A stretch of DNA of 64,000 nt, taken from Bimastos eiseni (Eukaryota > Annelida > Clitellata > Crassiclitellata > Lumbricidae). The stretch's first letter is position 1. The number at the start of each line of letters is the position of its first letter. The notes under the pieces were generated by a model. That model worked only from the letters and a program-made list of their open reading frames with translations, did not search any database and was not told the origin of the DNA. Positions 1 to 12,700 of the stretch are shown piece after piece. The DNA is taken from NCBI GenBank assembly GCA_959347315.1, contig OY365810.1, positions 17,739,858 to 17,803,857 of the forward strand, given 5' to 3'. Both the position numbers and the translations under genes were made by a program.

Positions 1-676
1 CGTAATAAGCTTGTGCAACGCTCAACGCGCGCAGACAACGCCGCTGTGACGTTCTCCTAACGCATGACCTGTATCACGCTCATTTCAACCACTATGATCT
101 TGTGGTATAAATTGGGGTGCAACACAAATAGTTGTGTCAGCCATGGATGAAACAAATACGACCTCGCCATGTTACTCCTTCAAGGACAACTCGAATCCCT
201 GGAATGCCAAGCCATCATCATGCTGAGGAGGATGAGGATGCAGGACTGTATGCTACGATTAAGAGGAACGCGTGGTCTAAAATGCCTTCGACGGTGGACA
301 ATGGACACATGATACAAATACAATAATGGAATATTTATTGTGCATAAGTGATTGAAGTGTTGTGCTGCACTATATTGATTGTAGTGATATCAGTAGTAAT
401 AGTATTAAATTTTTAAGACACGTGTGTACTGCTAACATGATGACTATTTTGGAGAGGTGTTTGTCATGTCATGTGAAGTAATTTAAGCTAAATTTCTGAA
501 ATATGAAATGAAACCAAAACTATGAGGTTGCAAATATTGCATCACTTTGCCTGCGATATGACAGGATAATTAGCTGTTTATTTTCATACATATATGTAAA
601 TACATACAAACATGCATGCATACATACAAAAGCGGCGTTGTCTGCGCGCGTTAAGCGTTGCGCAATCGTATTACGA
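1..676. mobile_element. Inverted-repeat element, possibly a DNA transposon remnant
   Basis: The first 45 bases are repeated in reverse complement at about 631-676 with roughly five mismatches (shared core AACGCGCGCAGACAACGCCG). The interior of about 585 bp has only a 64-codon open frame of unknown nature (132-326). The left end may continue outside the window, so target duplications cannot be judged. Confidence 0.45.
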
Positions 677-1124
677 ACGGGTCGAGCCTGGCAGCGACGC
701 ATTATCGTCATAGCGAGAGCGTGGTCAGGTCGCAGGGACATCGCCGTGGACGTGGTGTAAAAGTAACGACATCGTGCTCGCATCACTCTTTTTGGTCAAA
801 ATTTGGTCACGCGCTCCACGCTCATGGTGACGGGGCCACGCTCGATCGCGTTGCAATACGTTCATAGAAAATCGAACTACGTTCTACTGCGATTCTACTA
901 CGTTCTACAAGCCATTCTCCTGTTGTTGATAGCCAGATATTGTCATGCTTATAGAAGGGTAAAATACTACATAATTCACCCCCATAAAATATCATCACAT
1001 ACTTAAGCCATAATAGTACAGGACAGGTAAGAAGTCACTACATGGAGTAAATACCACCTGAGAACTTAGTAGTTTACATTCTACACCTGTAGGAACTGTT
1101 GCTTAACAAAAGGCGGTTCTACGT

Positions 1125-1850
1125 CTTTTGATCCCCGTCAGTTGATCCCCCGTCAGTTGATCCCCGTCAGTTGATCCCACGTCAATTGATCCCCTAGACA
1201 ATTGATCCCTTCGTCAATTGAACCCAGCCCAATTGATACAACATCCATGTTCCACTTGCGGCCTTCTCCATTTATTAAAAGAACGATGCAATAGAGCCCG
1301 AAATGTTAAAATGATAATAAATTACAAAAGCGTTATTGAGAGTCATAATATGATTAATTTATGAGCATAAAGTCCTACGCAGAAGTGTCTATGCATTAGA
1401 TAAATGAGTCATTGCTCGGAGAAATAACAGAATCTCTGACCGGCCGTAAGCGTTTACAGCGCGGTTGACACAAGCCTCAAGCAAGCGATATCGTTTCATT
1501 GCCTGATGTTCCATACCAACAACTTCGTGTAGAAATATATAGTCCATCCTGGACGAGTGACACGAAACCTGGACGAGTAACATGAAACCAAGACGAGTGA
1601 CATGAACCCTGGGCATTGCTTTGTTATTTTCCAAATCTGTAAAATCAATCTTTTGTTTACTAACGGTCTCAGCTACAAGTCTGTGACGCACAGCCTCGAA
1701 ATTCATTTAGGACGAATAGGCAGGGGATCAATTGACGTGGGAATCAATTGAAGGGGGATCAACTGACATGGATCAGCTGACGGGGGATCAACTGACGGGG
1801 GATCAACTGACGGAGGATCAATTGACGCGATACCCAAAAGACAGTGTGCT
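1125..1850. mobile_element. Foldback-like element with inverted minisatellite ends
   Basis: Tandem copies of a unit around CAGTTGATCCCCGT occupy about 1130-1245, and the same unit in reverse complement occupies about 1715-1840. Between them are about 470 bp, including an unrecognised 105-codon open frame on the minus strand (1389-1706). Repetitive inverted ends are the hallmark of foldback elements. Confidence 0.5.
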
Positions 1851-1889
1851 GAACAGCTTGTAGCAAAAGAAAATACAATTGGCTTCAAC

Positions 1890-2668
1890 AAAAGAAAATA
1901 AATTACTACTATGGGTCAAATGTGGAGATAAACTTCAGGTGGGTGGGTAGCACTTGAATATTGACCTGCAAATAACTAAACAATTTTTAGTTATTTTGAA
2001 TCTCGACTCAAATCGGGGTAAAGGCTCAATTTTGAAGCAAGTAATATCAATGAGTACCAGCCATTGTTATACTCATATATTGCATACTTGATAGCAGAGG
2101 CATACAACAGCTATAAATATATAAATTCAGGACTAATAGCGTTACTGCAGTTTAAAACAAATCAAACTAAAAATTAAGTTAATTAACAGTTCTAATTAAA
2201 ATAATACAAATAATTTTAAAATCTTATAACCAGTTATAGGTCTACTGCTCTGCTGTGGTTCCATGTTCAGCAAAATTAGTCAGAAACTTTAATGCCTAAA
2301 TTACAAGCTTACTAATTTACGACGCCTTTTGATTCTACATAATGTCAGAATAACAGATTTATGTCATGTCCAAATCAAAGTCTCTGGATTTGTTTTAGAA
2401 GGACTATAGCGCAAGTCCATTAATATTTGACCTCAAACTGAATATGAACAGTTTGTGGCTTGAATAGCAAGTTAATCATCTATTTGTCCTGCTTAAATTT
2501 TTTTATCAAATGAGATTTATAACCTTCGCTTGTTTGATGTTGGCTCGTTGGCCATTTGAATGAGCTACACTTTTGCAGACGCAGCTGATGATGCGCTAAA
2601 CGCTGTAACATGCTGCGTTGCTCGTAGTATTTCAACAACGAATTCAAGTGCAGTGAACAGTTAAAACA
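1890..2668. other. AT-rich stretch with nothing recognised
   Basis: No convincing exon, RNA or repeat was seen here on either strand. Confidence 0.4.
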
Positions 2669-2676
2669 ATTAGATT

Positions 2677-3554
2677 CAGAGTTGTATGGTCTCGAGACAG
2701 TGTCTCGGTCTCGAGACAGTGTCTCAAGACAGTATTTTACTGTCTCGGAAGCCTATTGTCTTGGTCTCGAAGTAGCGTCTCGAATTTTAAGAAACTGTCT
2801 TGAAGTGAAAATCTTGTTCTTTCTCGAACAAGCGGTCTCGATAAGTTTCGCGTTAACTGTCATAGAATCTTGCGCTAGAAACTGAAATCAGGATCTATTA
2901 GAAACGGTAATTCTGGTTAATGTGCGATTCACACGATACTGAAATCAATTCAATTATCTTAAAGTGTAAAATGTCTGAGAGAGAACCTGAAATTGTGAAG
3001 TTTGCGTTTACGCAATTCGATGTTATTGACAATATGTAAAATGTAAAATGCTATGTAAAACCACCATAAATGAAAAAATGAAACAACTACCGAGTTTGTC
3101 AGGGTGAATAGGCCTAAGTTATGCGCAAATTTATAATTCCGTTTGGTATTTGGTATCGAATTTTCTTTTTTAAAATCGCCTAGAATATTTCAGAGGTGTC
3201 TAAAAAGGCTTTCTTTATACTATTCAGAAGATAGGCAGAAGAAGAGTTATCGAAAAAGATCAAATGCGGCAATATAAAAACTGTTCTCGGGAATTGGTAC
3301 TATAATACATTATAAGTTTCAAATTGAAATTACAAATGAACATTTTTCCCGAAAATTGATACATTAGTAGGCCTATTTTACAGCCTTTTATCAAATTGAA
3401 TTTCAAAGCTTCGCAGCCTTTTAAGATCACTTGTCCTTCGGGCTTGCTGTCTCGTACTGTCTCGTACTGTCTTGAACCTAGTGTCTCGGTATCGGTACTC
3501 CACTGTCTCATTCTCGTCTTGATCTTAAAGTTTCAAGTCCTGCATACAACACTG
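2677..3554 (+). mobile_element. hAT-type non-autonomous transposon, copy A
   Basis: 878 bp starting CAGAGTTGTATGG and ending CATACAACACTG, flanked by the exact 8-bp duplication ATTAGATT (2669-2676 and 3555-3562). CAG...CTG ends and an 8-bp target duplication define the hAT superfamily. The interior is rich in GTCTCGAGAC-like blocks and has no transposase frame. An inverted copy lies at 48168-48965. Confidence 0.85.
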
Positions 3555-3562
3555 ATTAGATT

Positions 3563-5400
3563 ACAACAAAGTATGTCAAAGGGTAATAATTCTGCTGAAA
3601 TGTTCATATCAGTGTATCTATTTCAAATCGAAATAAATAATGCCGTTCAAACTGAATTTCAAAGCTTTGCAGGTTCCTACTCTTGAAATGCCTGCTGTCA
3701 GATGAACTACCTAACAACTTAATGGAACAAGGCAAGGATAAAGCTACACGTTTCATACAAGTATGGAATTCTACAGGCAAGGGCAATGATTGCAAGATTA
3801 CCATAATTCCATTCAATTTCCTTACGGCTGAACTTGCATCTCATGCATTACAAGCCATACTCAAATCTCATCTAGAGCATGACCAAAAGCATTGGAAAAA
3901 TTATAACAAAGCATAGAGTCTCAGCAAAAGACTTGCATACAGGGAAATTCATTAACAGCCACAGTGATCATTTAATTAAATTTGACTTTATATATCCAAT
4001 AATTACCATATGAAACTTTCTGAATTTCTCTAACATCATTCAATCAGTCAAAACAACAACTTATAAACAAAAGCCATACATGCACTTTACACAACAAGTC
4101 AATATGTTTGAGTACAACTATGTGTTACATATGCACCCTAATCAGTCAACATTCATCAGAATTTCACTCAAATAAAAGTAAGGGAAAAAATAGACATAAC
4201 ATAATAAATTATTTGTAACAATCCTCTACAAAGTCCTCAACCATGCTGAGAGCTAACATCACAACATTTAATTCAACAAAAATTACACATTCTTTAGTTC
4301 AGCACAGCCTTCCCCAATGTGAGGATGGAATGTTGAACTTGTCCACATGGCTTGGCATCTCATTTCCTGCTCAACACAGACTGACTTCATCAACAAAAAC
4401 CATCTATAGTCTTACGTCAAGCATTCATCAAAACTGCGATCCAACAGTGAACTTAAAATTCAAACAATGATCTTTCCTTATGAGAAATTGTCAGAAATTG
4501 CTTGTAACCAATATTCTAAACTAATCTGAAATACCACAATCTACGCTACCATAAAAACTGCAAAAGAGTGCTAACGACAGAGCTTGAAGTGGAAAAATAC
4601 AGGTGCCGCTGGCATGGTTACAAGAACCATTCCCCTCTCCTGCCATGTATGGTCCTTTGCTCTGGAGGAGAAGTACCAATATGCTTGCAGTCAGCCAGGA
4701 GAGGTGGTGCTGGTATGACATACCATTTCCTACCGTCCCGCTTCAAGCCCTGGCTAACTACCACAGGTATCAATCAATACCCATTATTTAGGTCAGATAC
4801 CTCACATGATAAGCTAGAGTATGCAAACGGTGCCACGTGTGGCAAGGGGTTTCTTCAAAATAGAAATAGCAAACAGCTGACAAAGCCCCATTGATACATT
4901 CGGCCAACAATCACCCTAACCAATTAGTCAACAACGTGGGACAGAGTGGCTGACAGCTCCTTATCTTGTATACACCATATGAGAGAATGAAATGAAGTCT
5001 TCTCATCTGAGACAGTGGTTACTGTTGTAGGAAATTTGAGCAATGCCTACACGCACTACCGTCAAGAAGCATCAACCGTTAATGCTTGGTCTCATTAATT
5101 AGATAGTAACACTGCTTCTTCTTCTTCTTCTTCTCTAAATCTTGTTCAAGACTGAAACTGTGCAGCACAAACGACTTTTCTAAAGACAATAAACAGCGTC
5201 TACTCAATATGCTTGAACAAACGAATGTTACAACTGCCAAGTACTGCACAACCATTCAGACAGCACAGCTGCTATAGCACAGATGCACTTACAAGTGGCT
5301 TATACAAAACAGATATGCTGAAAAAGCTAACATAACCAACCTTTATAAAATCTCAACAACAATAAATTTATATATCAATACTATGGAAGGACAAGTTTCA
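3563..5400. other. Stretch without recognised gene
   Basis: Open frames at 3683-3916, 4243-4470 and 4568-4894 are short and match nothing I know. A (CTT)n run lies near 5115-5135. I see no confident feature. Confidence 0.4.
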
Positions 5401-5402
5401 AC

Positions 5403-6268
5403 AACAACAATGCATGATGGCACAAACAGCAGCCAGAAACAACAACAATGCATGATGGCACAAACAGCAGCCAGAAACAACAACAATGCATGATGGCACA
5501 AACAGCAGCCAGAAGCAGCAACAATGCATGATGGCACAAACAGCAGCCAGAAACAACAACAATGCATGATGGCACGAACAACAGCCAGAAACAACAACAA
5601 TGCATGATGGCACAAACAGCAGCCAGAAACAACATCACTGCATGATGGCACAAACAGCAGCCAGAAACATCAATGCATGATGGCACAAAGAGCAGCCAGA
5701 AACAACATCAATGCATGATGGCACAAACAGCAGCCAGAAACAACAACAATGCATGATGGCACAAACAGCAGCCAGAAACAACATCACTGCATGATGGCAC
5801 AAACAGCAGCCAGAAACAACAACAATGCATGATGGCACAAACAGCAGCCAGAAACATCAATGCATGATGGCACAAAGAGCAGCCAGAAACAACATCAATG
5901 CATGATGACACAAACAGCAGCCAGAAACAACATCAATGCATGGTGGCACAAACAGCAGCCAGAAACAACAACAATGCATGATGGCACAAACAGCAGCCAG
6001 AAACAACAACAACGCATGATGGCACAAACAGCAGCCAGAAACAACAACGCATGATGGCACAAACAGCAGCCAGAAACAACATCAATGCATGATGGCACAA
6101 ACAGCAGCAAGAAACAACAACGCATGATGGCACAAACAGCAGCCAGAAACAACAACAACGCATGATGGCACAAACAGCAGCCAGAAACAACAACAACGCA
6201 TGATGGCACAAACAGCAGCCAGAAACAACAACAACGCATGATGGCACAAACAGCAGCCAGAAACAACA
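5403..6268. repeat. Minisatellite, 35-38 bp unit, about two dozen copies
   Basis: Tandem copies of a unit with GCATGATGGCACAAACAGCA followed by GCCAGAAACAAC and a variable short CAA/CAT spacer. Units of 38 bp alternate with 35-bp variants. Because 38 is not a multiple of three, several overlapping open frames appear on both strands; none is a gene. Confidence 0.92.
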
Positions 6269-6269
6269 G

Positions 6270-7745
6270 TCACCTGTTTGTTGCTTTGGCCCATACAGCA
6301 TTTCACAAAACCATCTCTGATAACTATTCCTATGGTTGACTGCTTGTGCACAGAGAAACCATTCATTTGGAATGTTAGTTTTAGTTCAACAGGTAGATCA
6401 CAGATGGAGTTAAAGAAATCACACTGGAAGCTGCTTATAAAATGACTCCATTTCTTTACACAGTGAAGACAGCATTCCTTAGCAGCAATCATAGCAAATA
6501 TACAAACTGTTCACCGGTTGGAATTATCAAGAGACCGTTAATTCTGAGGCCGTGATTGCCATCTCAACAGACATTTGTGATGTAACAAGAGACGATTAAG
6601 AACGACGTCTTGTAGATGACTCATGCTCTTCTGAAGGTCAAATGAAGGTGGCATCGTTTAAACATGACCATCAACACTTAATCCAGGCAACTAAATAACA
6701 TAAACAATTATTAAATCAATTGAGTATATTGACATACATACACCTTAACATAAACATAAACAACCAGAGTAATAATAATAATCTTCATACATTAAATTTG
6801 CCATGCAAGGTGCTCATCATGTCCTACATCTAATTTTAACCAAAGCCGCTACCTAGGACTAGTCAACCATAAGGGGTAGTTGTAATCAATCTCCCTTCCC
6901 ACTGCTCTTCTTGCCAGTGTGTTAATTAATCACACTCTATGCCTCCTTCCCCCCCTCCCCATTTAATATAAACAAGTGGGAAAACAATGCAGCTTCTCAT
7001 TAAAATGCTAAAAATCTCACAATGACTTGTCCACAGCATTCTATAACTTTCTGCTCAGAAATGGGGTAAGCATATGCAAGCATTGGCTAAGAAATAGGGT
7101 TTAAAACATGTTTCTAATTTAACTTAACTTCACTCCAATTTCTAAATCAATCTAAAAAACCCTTAGCACATCCACGTCAAAGTCTAATCGCCAGCCTACA
7201 ACTCACTACAATAAACCCAGTCAACGTAAATAAGCCCTTCACCATCCAGCCATTCCGGTCTACCCGTTCATCCTCAGAAATTCCAGGCCCTTAGACTGCA
7301 AAGCAGTCACAGAAAACCGGGCCCCTAGACAGGGCAGTCACAGGTCTTTAAACTATCTTTAGTATCTGAGAAAAAATTGAGTGCAGATCCAGCCCAGGCC
7401 CCTAAAAAATCACCAGGCCCTGCCCCCACTCTTGGTGGGCATGCTCATTCTCATATCTCAGCTCTAACCTATCCCCAGTCACAACTTGTCTCAAGTTCTC
7501 AAACGGATCCATATTCCACATTGCACCTCAACTCTTGAATGAACTGAAATGCACATATTCTCAGGCACTCTTCCAATGCCGCACCTAACTCACCATTATT
7601 TGCCTCATCACCCCAAAGGTGTCCATTAACAAATGCCACTTTGCCAATGAATAATTTCTTAACAGTTACAGTCAAAACTGTTCCTATCATATGCAAATTT
7701 AAATTAGAGCTTATTCTTATTACCGAAATTTTATGCTGCCCTTCT
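6270..7745. other. Intergenic stretch without recognised feature
   Basis: The open frames here (for example 7499-7753, minus) have no family resemblance I can see. The region lies downstream of TMEM248. Confidence 0.4.
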
Positions 7746-7759
7746 TTCAACATCTTTTG

Positions 7760-7950
7760 CTCAGAAGTGCATACACACGCCTCGACGGTGCAATTGCAGT
7801 TGTACTGAAGAACAATGGTGATCGAAGGTCTTGCTCAAGGTCCCTACACAGTGACTCCACGGACGAGGCTCGAACCCACTCTCTCAGCGCACACTGAACG
7901 TTATGGGCTGACCGCTCTAACCAATCGTCCACTGTGCCACACCGCTGTAC
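7760..7950 (-). mobile_element. tRNA-derived SINE
   Basis: On the minus strand a tRNA-like head carries an A box (TGGTTAGAGCGG, 7923-7912) and a B box (GGTTCGAGCC, 7876-7867) at normal spacing. A tRNA-unrelated body beginning TAGGGACCTTGAGCAAGACC follows. The RNA polymerase III promoter layout is typical of a SINE and not of a functional tRNA gene, since no acceptor stem closes. Confidence 0.75.
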
Positions 7951-9147
7951 CGATACCACTTTTTGCCGATTATGCCGATACCGATTATTGTCGATTATTC
8001 ATTAGCCGATACCCGATTATTTAGCCGATTATTTCATTGTGTTTCCCAAGATGTCCGGTTCCAAAAGACTGCTACTGCATATTGTTGTGATACAAGCAAA
8101 CACTTGCTTCGTAGGAGACATATGCATGTAGTTGGGGACTAATCCCAAGCAGGCAATACAGATTAGACACACCGCCCGCCGTCGACTGTGCCCAGGGTAA
8201 TTAAAAGCCAAGGAACGGCTGGCCAATTCACAGGCACCCATCTAGTCTCAGGCAACTGAAATGTTTGGGGAGATCTGATTGGCAGCTAGCGTGCATTCAT
8301 TAGGCAAGCCTCCACGATGTATAGTCATCGGTTTCTCTGTTGGATTGGCCAGCCGTTCCTTGGTTTGAATTGGCCAGCCATTCCTTGGCCTTTAAGCAGG
8401 CACTATGACTCACTCTGCACAAGACCTATGTTGACACGTTCTCACGGTCTATACTAGCACACTGGGTGATCTCATCACTGGTCTGAAGAAGCCATTGGCT
8501 TGACGACATGATAACGGAACGGAACGTAATGCCGTCCTTCACAGACCCAGTGATGTTGCTGTCATCATTTTGCTTTTACAGACTGAAAATAATATTAGAA
8601 AATTAAAAAAATAATTTAAATATCGGCGCCGATTATCTTGCCGATATCCAACATTGGAGGGAATGGGAGATGCGTCTCATATAGCCTCTGCTCTCCAAAT
8701 GACCACCACACCGCCTTCACGAGGCCCCTCTTGTTCATAACTGAGAGCATGGTGGACGACCAAATCCTCGCCGGTATAAGCGAGTGCCCACAGGCGAAGA
8801 AGCCGAAGGACGGATGACGAAGAACATTGATGCAGAGAGACTGTGTCTCCATACAAATACTGGGAGGAAGCAACGGGAAACCACCTCCCTATACATCCCA
8901 AGGCAAATGTAGAGGGGAGAATGGAAGGGAAAAGACAAGAGGAAGACCAAGAACAATGCTTTTAGACTGAATGATGGAGAAAGGTGGATACGGTAAATGA
9001 AAGAAGAGGCTCAACACAGGGAGGAGTGGCATCATCAGACATATGAACCTGCCTGAAGGCAGAGAACCAAAGAAGAAGATCTGACATTGCCGATATCTCT
9101 ATAATCGGCCCGATTAATCGGCTGGCCGATTAATCGGTACAGCTCTA
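7950..9147. mobile_element. GCCGAT-rich inverted-repeat element with LINE tail inside
   Basis: Clusters of CCGATTAATCGGC-like palindromic motifs lie at 7960-8035 and at 8622-8650 and 9085-9147. The right end (ATCGGTACAGCTCTA) is the reverse complement of a TAGAGCTGTACCGAT-type terminus, and CTGTACCGAT also appears at the left. Between them, 8690-9080 carries a degraded LINE 3' end (RGRPRT-like on the plus strand). Target duplications are not evident; the SINE may have interrupted the left end. Confidence 0.5.
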
Positions 9148-9364
9148 ATTTAAATTATCTATGTGATAACATTTCTTTTGCAAAGAAATTTAAAGTTTTT
9201 TAAAATTCACCAACTAGGTCGTGAAACTTGCCTTGTTCCTATTTCTTTACTGACATATTTGTAAGGCAAAGAATTCATTTAAAAAATTATAGCGCATAGA
9301 TTTTATAAAGCAGGATACCCAATGCATTAAAAATAAGATTGACATCATGACATCTACTTGCAAC

Positions 9365-9370
9365 TTTATT
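9365..9370 (-). promoter_or_regulatory. Candidate polyadenylation signal of TMEM248
   Basis: AATAAA on the minus strand, about 330 bases past the proposed TMEM248 stop. It is the first canonical hexamer I noticed there. It is supported only by motif and position. Confidence 0.35.
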
Positions 9371-9696
9371 AAAGTGCAAACCGGGCAAAGGATCCACTCC
9401 ACCGGCACTTAGCTTATTCCAACCAACAAATATTGCTGAGATTTGTGTTTAAATCTCCTCATCTTCTGATAAGCAGTGTGCAGTGGGCTTTAGACCTCAC
9501 TTCTACAACAAACTGTCTTTGTCTTGGGCCCATTTACTACATTCTACATTGTAAACCTCTGTTTTGCAGAAGACCAGTTGAACCAGTCCGCCAATAGCTA
9601 CAGAGACACCCAGATAGTTCTCTGGCAGCTATGTGCATACAATAGTCTACACTTTGCGATCTTTCTACTGAGGACCAATTAAACTATTGTCTCATC

Positions 9697-9723
9697 TCAA
9701 ATTCCAATTTTATCTCCGAAATG
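9697..9723 (-). CDS. TMEM248: TMEM248 terminal coding exon (tentative)
   Basis: A pyrimidine-rich acceptor (actgcctctcctag) is followed in phase 0 by HFGDKIGI and TGA. This brings the protein to 321 residues, close to the family length, and resembles the EFCPEKVAL end of the human protein. An alternative is read-through of exon 6 across a TA repeat to about 9787, which seems unlikely. Confidence 0.5.
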   Translation of the reverse strand, partial: HFGDKIGI

Positions 9724-12700
9724 CTAGGAGAGGCAGTTGCAAACCATTAAGTATTGCTTTCATCACATTGAATGCATATACCAAACTTAAGTGCTATTTC
9801 CAGGCAAAAGTTCAGAAGCACTCTCTACATTACACAGAAATATCAGACCAGAAAAATTTCTCAAAAAATGGCACCAATCATAAGAACTAAATGCACTATA
9901 TATATATATATATATACACAGAAACAATGTACGCAAGGAGCAACGTCGGACTCCATGATAAAATGTTACTGTCAAGTAATAAGTAAGAAGGATGTTACTG
10001 ACCAACTGGTGTGCTGATTTGATCCTTGCTGGTAATCCCCGGACGATGACATAGAGTAAAATGGTGATCGTCATCACAAAAACGAAGTAGCTGGAGTGTA
10101 GGAGATGAAGATTGATCACAGAACGATCCGACTTTATAACAAAAGCAATCAAGAAACATACTTGTGAAAATTAAATATATCTACATGTTTTAACTCACAA
10201 AATATGGAAATCAAAATTCATACAGAATTTTCAATATCTACAAGAATATCATATGTTGATTGAAAACATCATAATTTGAGAAAGTCAGTAAGTTGCTCAG
10301 TTCTAATTAAATATGTGAAATTGAAAATGAGTTCCCCTAAAGGCAAAAGTTTCATATCCAGGTGTTGTTTCCTTGATTAACTCTTAGTTAGCAAGAAAGA
10401 GCAGTTCCTTTCTCCCAAGGAGGCCACCTACACGATCTGATTCACATAGCAGTCAGAGTGCTATATTTTAAAAATATTCTTCACATGCTTAGCTATAAAA
10501 TGAAACCCAAGTGGAAACATTGCAGGCATTGGACTGACTAATAAAATGAAGAATCTACAGCTTTACAATGCTTGACTTACACTGAATCATTTGACTTACC
10601 AGTGAGAGCAGAACTGTCAGTCTAGGGTCGAGTTTGTATCGGGCATGGATGACAGTCCTTCCACGACAACTGCTGGCGGAGTAGAGCTTCTGCTTGTTGG
10701 TTTTCATCAGTGCATGGTATTCAACTCCAGTGTCATTTAAGATTTCACATCTCTGAGGACTTCTGCATTCATTTACAGATATTTCCATCGAGTATTAAAC
10801 TGAATGTTTACATATCAGTTCTAATACAGCCACAATATCACACATGTCAACATCAAGAAAAACATAAGATTCACATAAAGAATAACAATGTGTGCAATAA
10901 AGAATTTTGAAGTTATATATCATTGATTAATTTTCAGCATCTAGTAAATGCTAAATTACTCTACTGATGAAGCATTTGACAATGTTATAGCAAGACAGAA
11001 ACTGACAACCAAAATTCAATGTAATAAGCAACAATTATATATATCATATTTTCTGAACTGACTTGAAAACCAGGCAATTCCAACATCAAAGCTTCTGAGA
11101 ACCTCATAGTAACCCAGCACCCTCGAAATCAAAACCCGACCTTTCTGACCTTTACCTGGAATATCAATAAGTGCTTGAATTCCTTTCTTTGTCTCCTTCT
11201 TCACTAATAATAATAGTCATCTTCATGAGGATACTTTGAACCATACTTTAAATAAATTTCAGGATATCTTCTGCAGCTTTGATCTCATCCATCATCTCAC
11301 TTTTGCAATCATGACAAGCCCACAGAGCAAAGAATTCATAAAAATATGTCTTACTATTCACAAAGTACTGTAGTACTTTGATCAACCGACCTATACATGG
11401 TTAGATAATTTAGCAGTTCAAACATCAGTAGCAACAGTAGGCAAAGGTTTCAAACAGTGTAATACTGCTCTGCTGGACATCAGCTGCAATCTCTTAATTG
11501 CCATGCACCCATATCAATGACGAGTTTGCATTGAATCGGCATATTGGTCAGGTAATTCAAATTTCTTCTCATATCAACAAGCGTCTTTGGCTAAGACACA
11601 TATGTTTGGTCTGCCTTTTCTCCTGGTGCCATCAATCATGCCAAACATGACCTGCTTCTTATTTTTCGTTCTACAAACATGTCCAAAGAACTTCAACCTT
11701 CTTTCCATTCATTATCTGTTGCACGATGGTTTCTTGTTCTGTAGTCTTCTCCATGTCTTCTTGTTTGAAATCTTCTGTTGCCTTCTGTAGCATCTTATCT
11801 GAAATGCTAGCAGCTTGTTTCTGTCCAGTTTGTGCAATGTTCACTGTTCACGATTCACATGCGTATAACAGTACACTGAATACGCAGGTTCTAATTAATC
11901 TCTGTCTTCGCGCTTACGCTGGTTTCTCAGCTTCTCCATATGCCCCAAAGCCTGCCATTCCCCCGCTGCCTTTCCTATTCTACTTAATTAATTTAATAAT
12001 TAATTCGTAACTAATTAAATGATAATTATATGTACAATAGATGTCATCAAGTTAATCAAGAAACCAACAATTCTGTAAGACTTGTAACTCATTTCCATTC
12101 ACTAGGTGGTGTTGCCATTATGAAGGTCATGATATAAAGAGTCTATACATGGCCAGCTGAATGTCTATGAGGAGAAAAAGGCAGAGGATGAGACAGAGGA
12201 ACAGGAGGAGGTGTAGGGCATCTCAAATTGTTTTAGCCATCTTAAGATGGGCAAAAACCTAGTGCTTAATAATGTGACAGTTGGTGAGCATTATAAAAGT
12301 GATAGGTTTATTAGCATCACCTGGTGGTTGGAAATACGAGTTCTGATGCGTGAAGATGGACACATGTGTAGATGTGAACAGTGTCACAGGCCTTGGAAAA
12401 GAATGACTCACAGCGCGTCGTATTCCACTCGAAAGGCAACTGCACTGCCAGGCTAATCCATTCCTCACCTGCAGAGCCTAAAATAAGTAAGAAAGTTTAT
12501 ACTCTACCAATTCTATTCTATACCAATTTCATATCCACACTCTGACGCACATACACACTTTTTAACCAAGTACAACATTACAAATATATTACATATATAC
12601 ACAAACACCACCAAAGACTCTACTAAATCAGAATTAATGCAGGCTGGCTGGACGTGCAGCGAGAGGAATCACAGCAAGATAACTCGTGTCATGTTGGCCG

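Noticed and set aside
5403..6268. CRISPR-like array
   Set aside because: The repeats are contiguous with no unique spacers, in eukaryotic DNA. The same holds for 32645-32972.
5343..6492. Overlapping open frames with Cys/His/Leu-rich repeats on both strands
   Set aside because: They are all readings of one minisatellite in different frames; the unit length of 38 is not a multiple of three.
9787..10002. Read-through extension of TMEM248 exon 6
   Set aside because: It crosses a TA microsatellite (Ile-Tyr repeat) and loses similarity exactly at a gtcagt donor.
12259..12468. 69-codon minus-strand frame over TMEM248 exon 4
   Set aside because: A different frame of the same segment shows the TMEM248 blocks and fits both splice phases.
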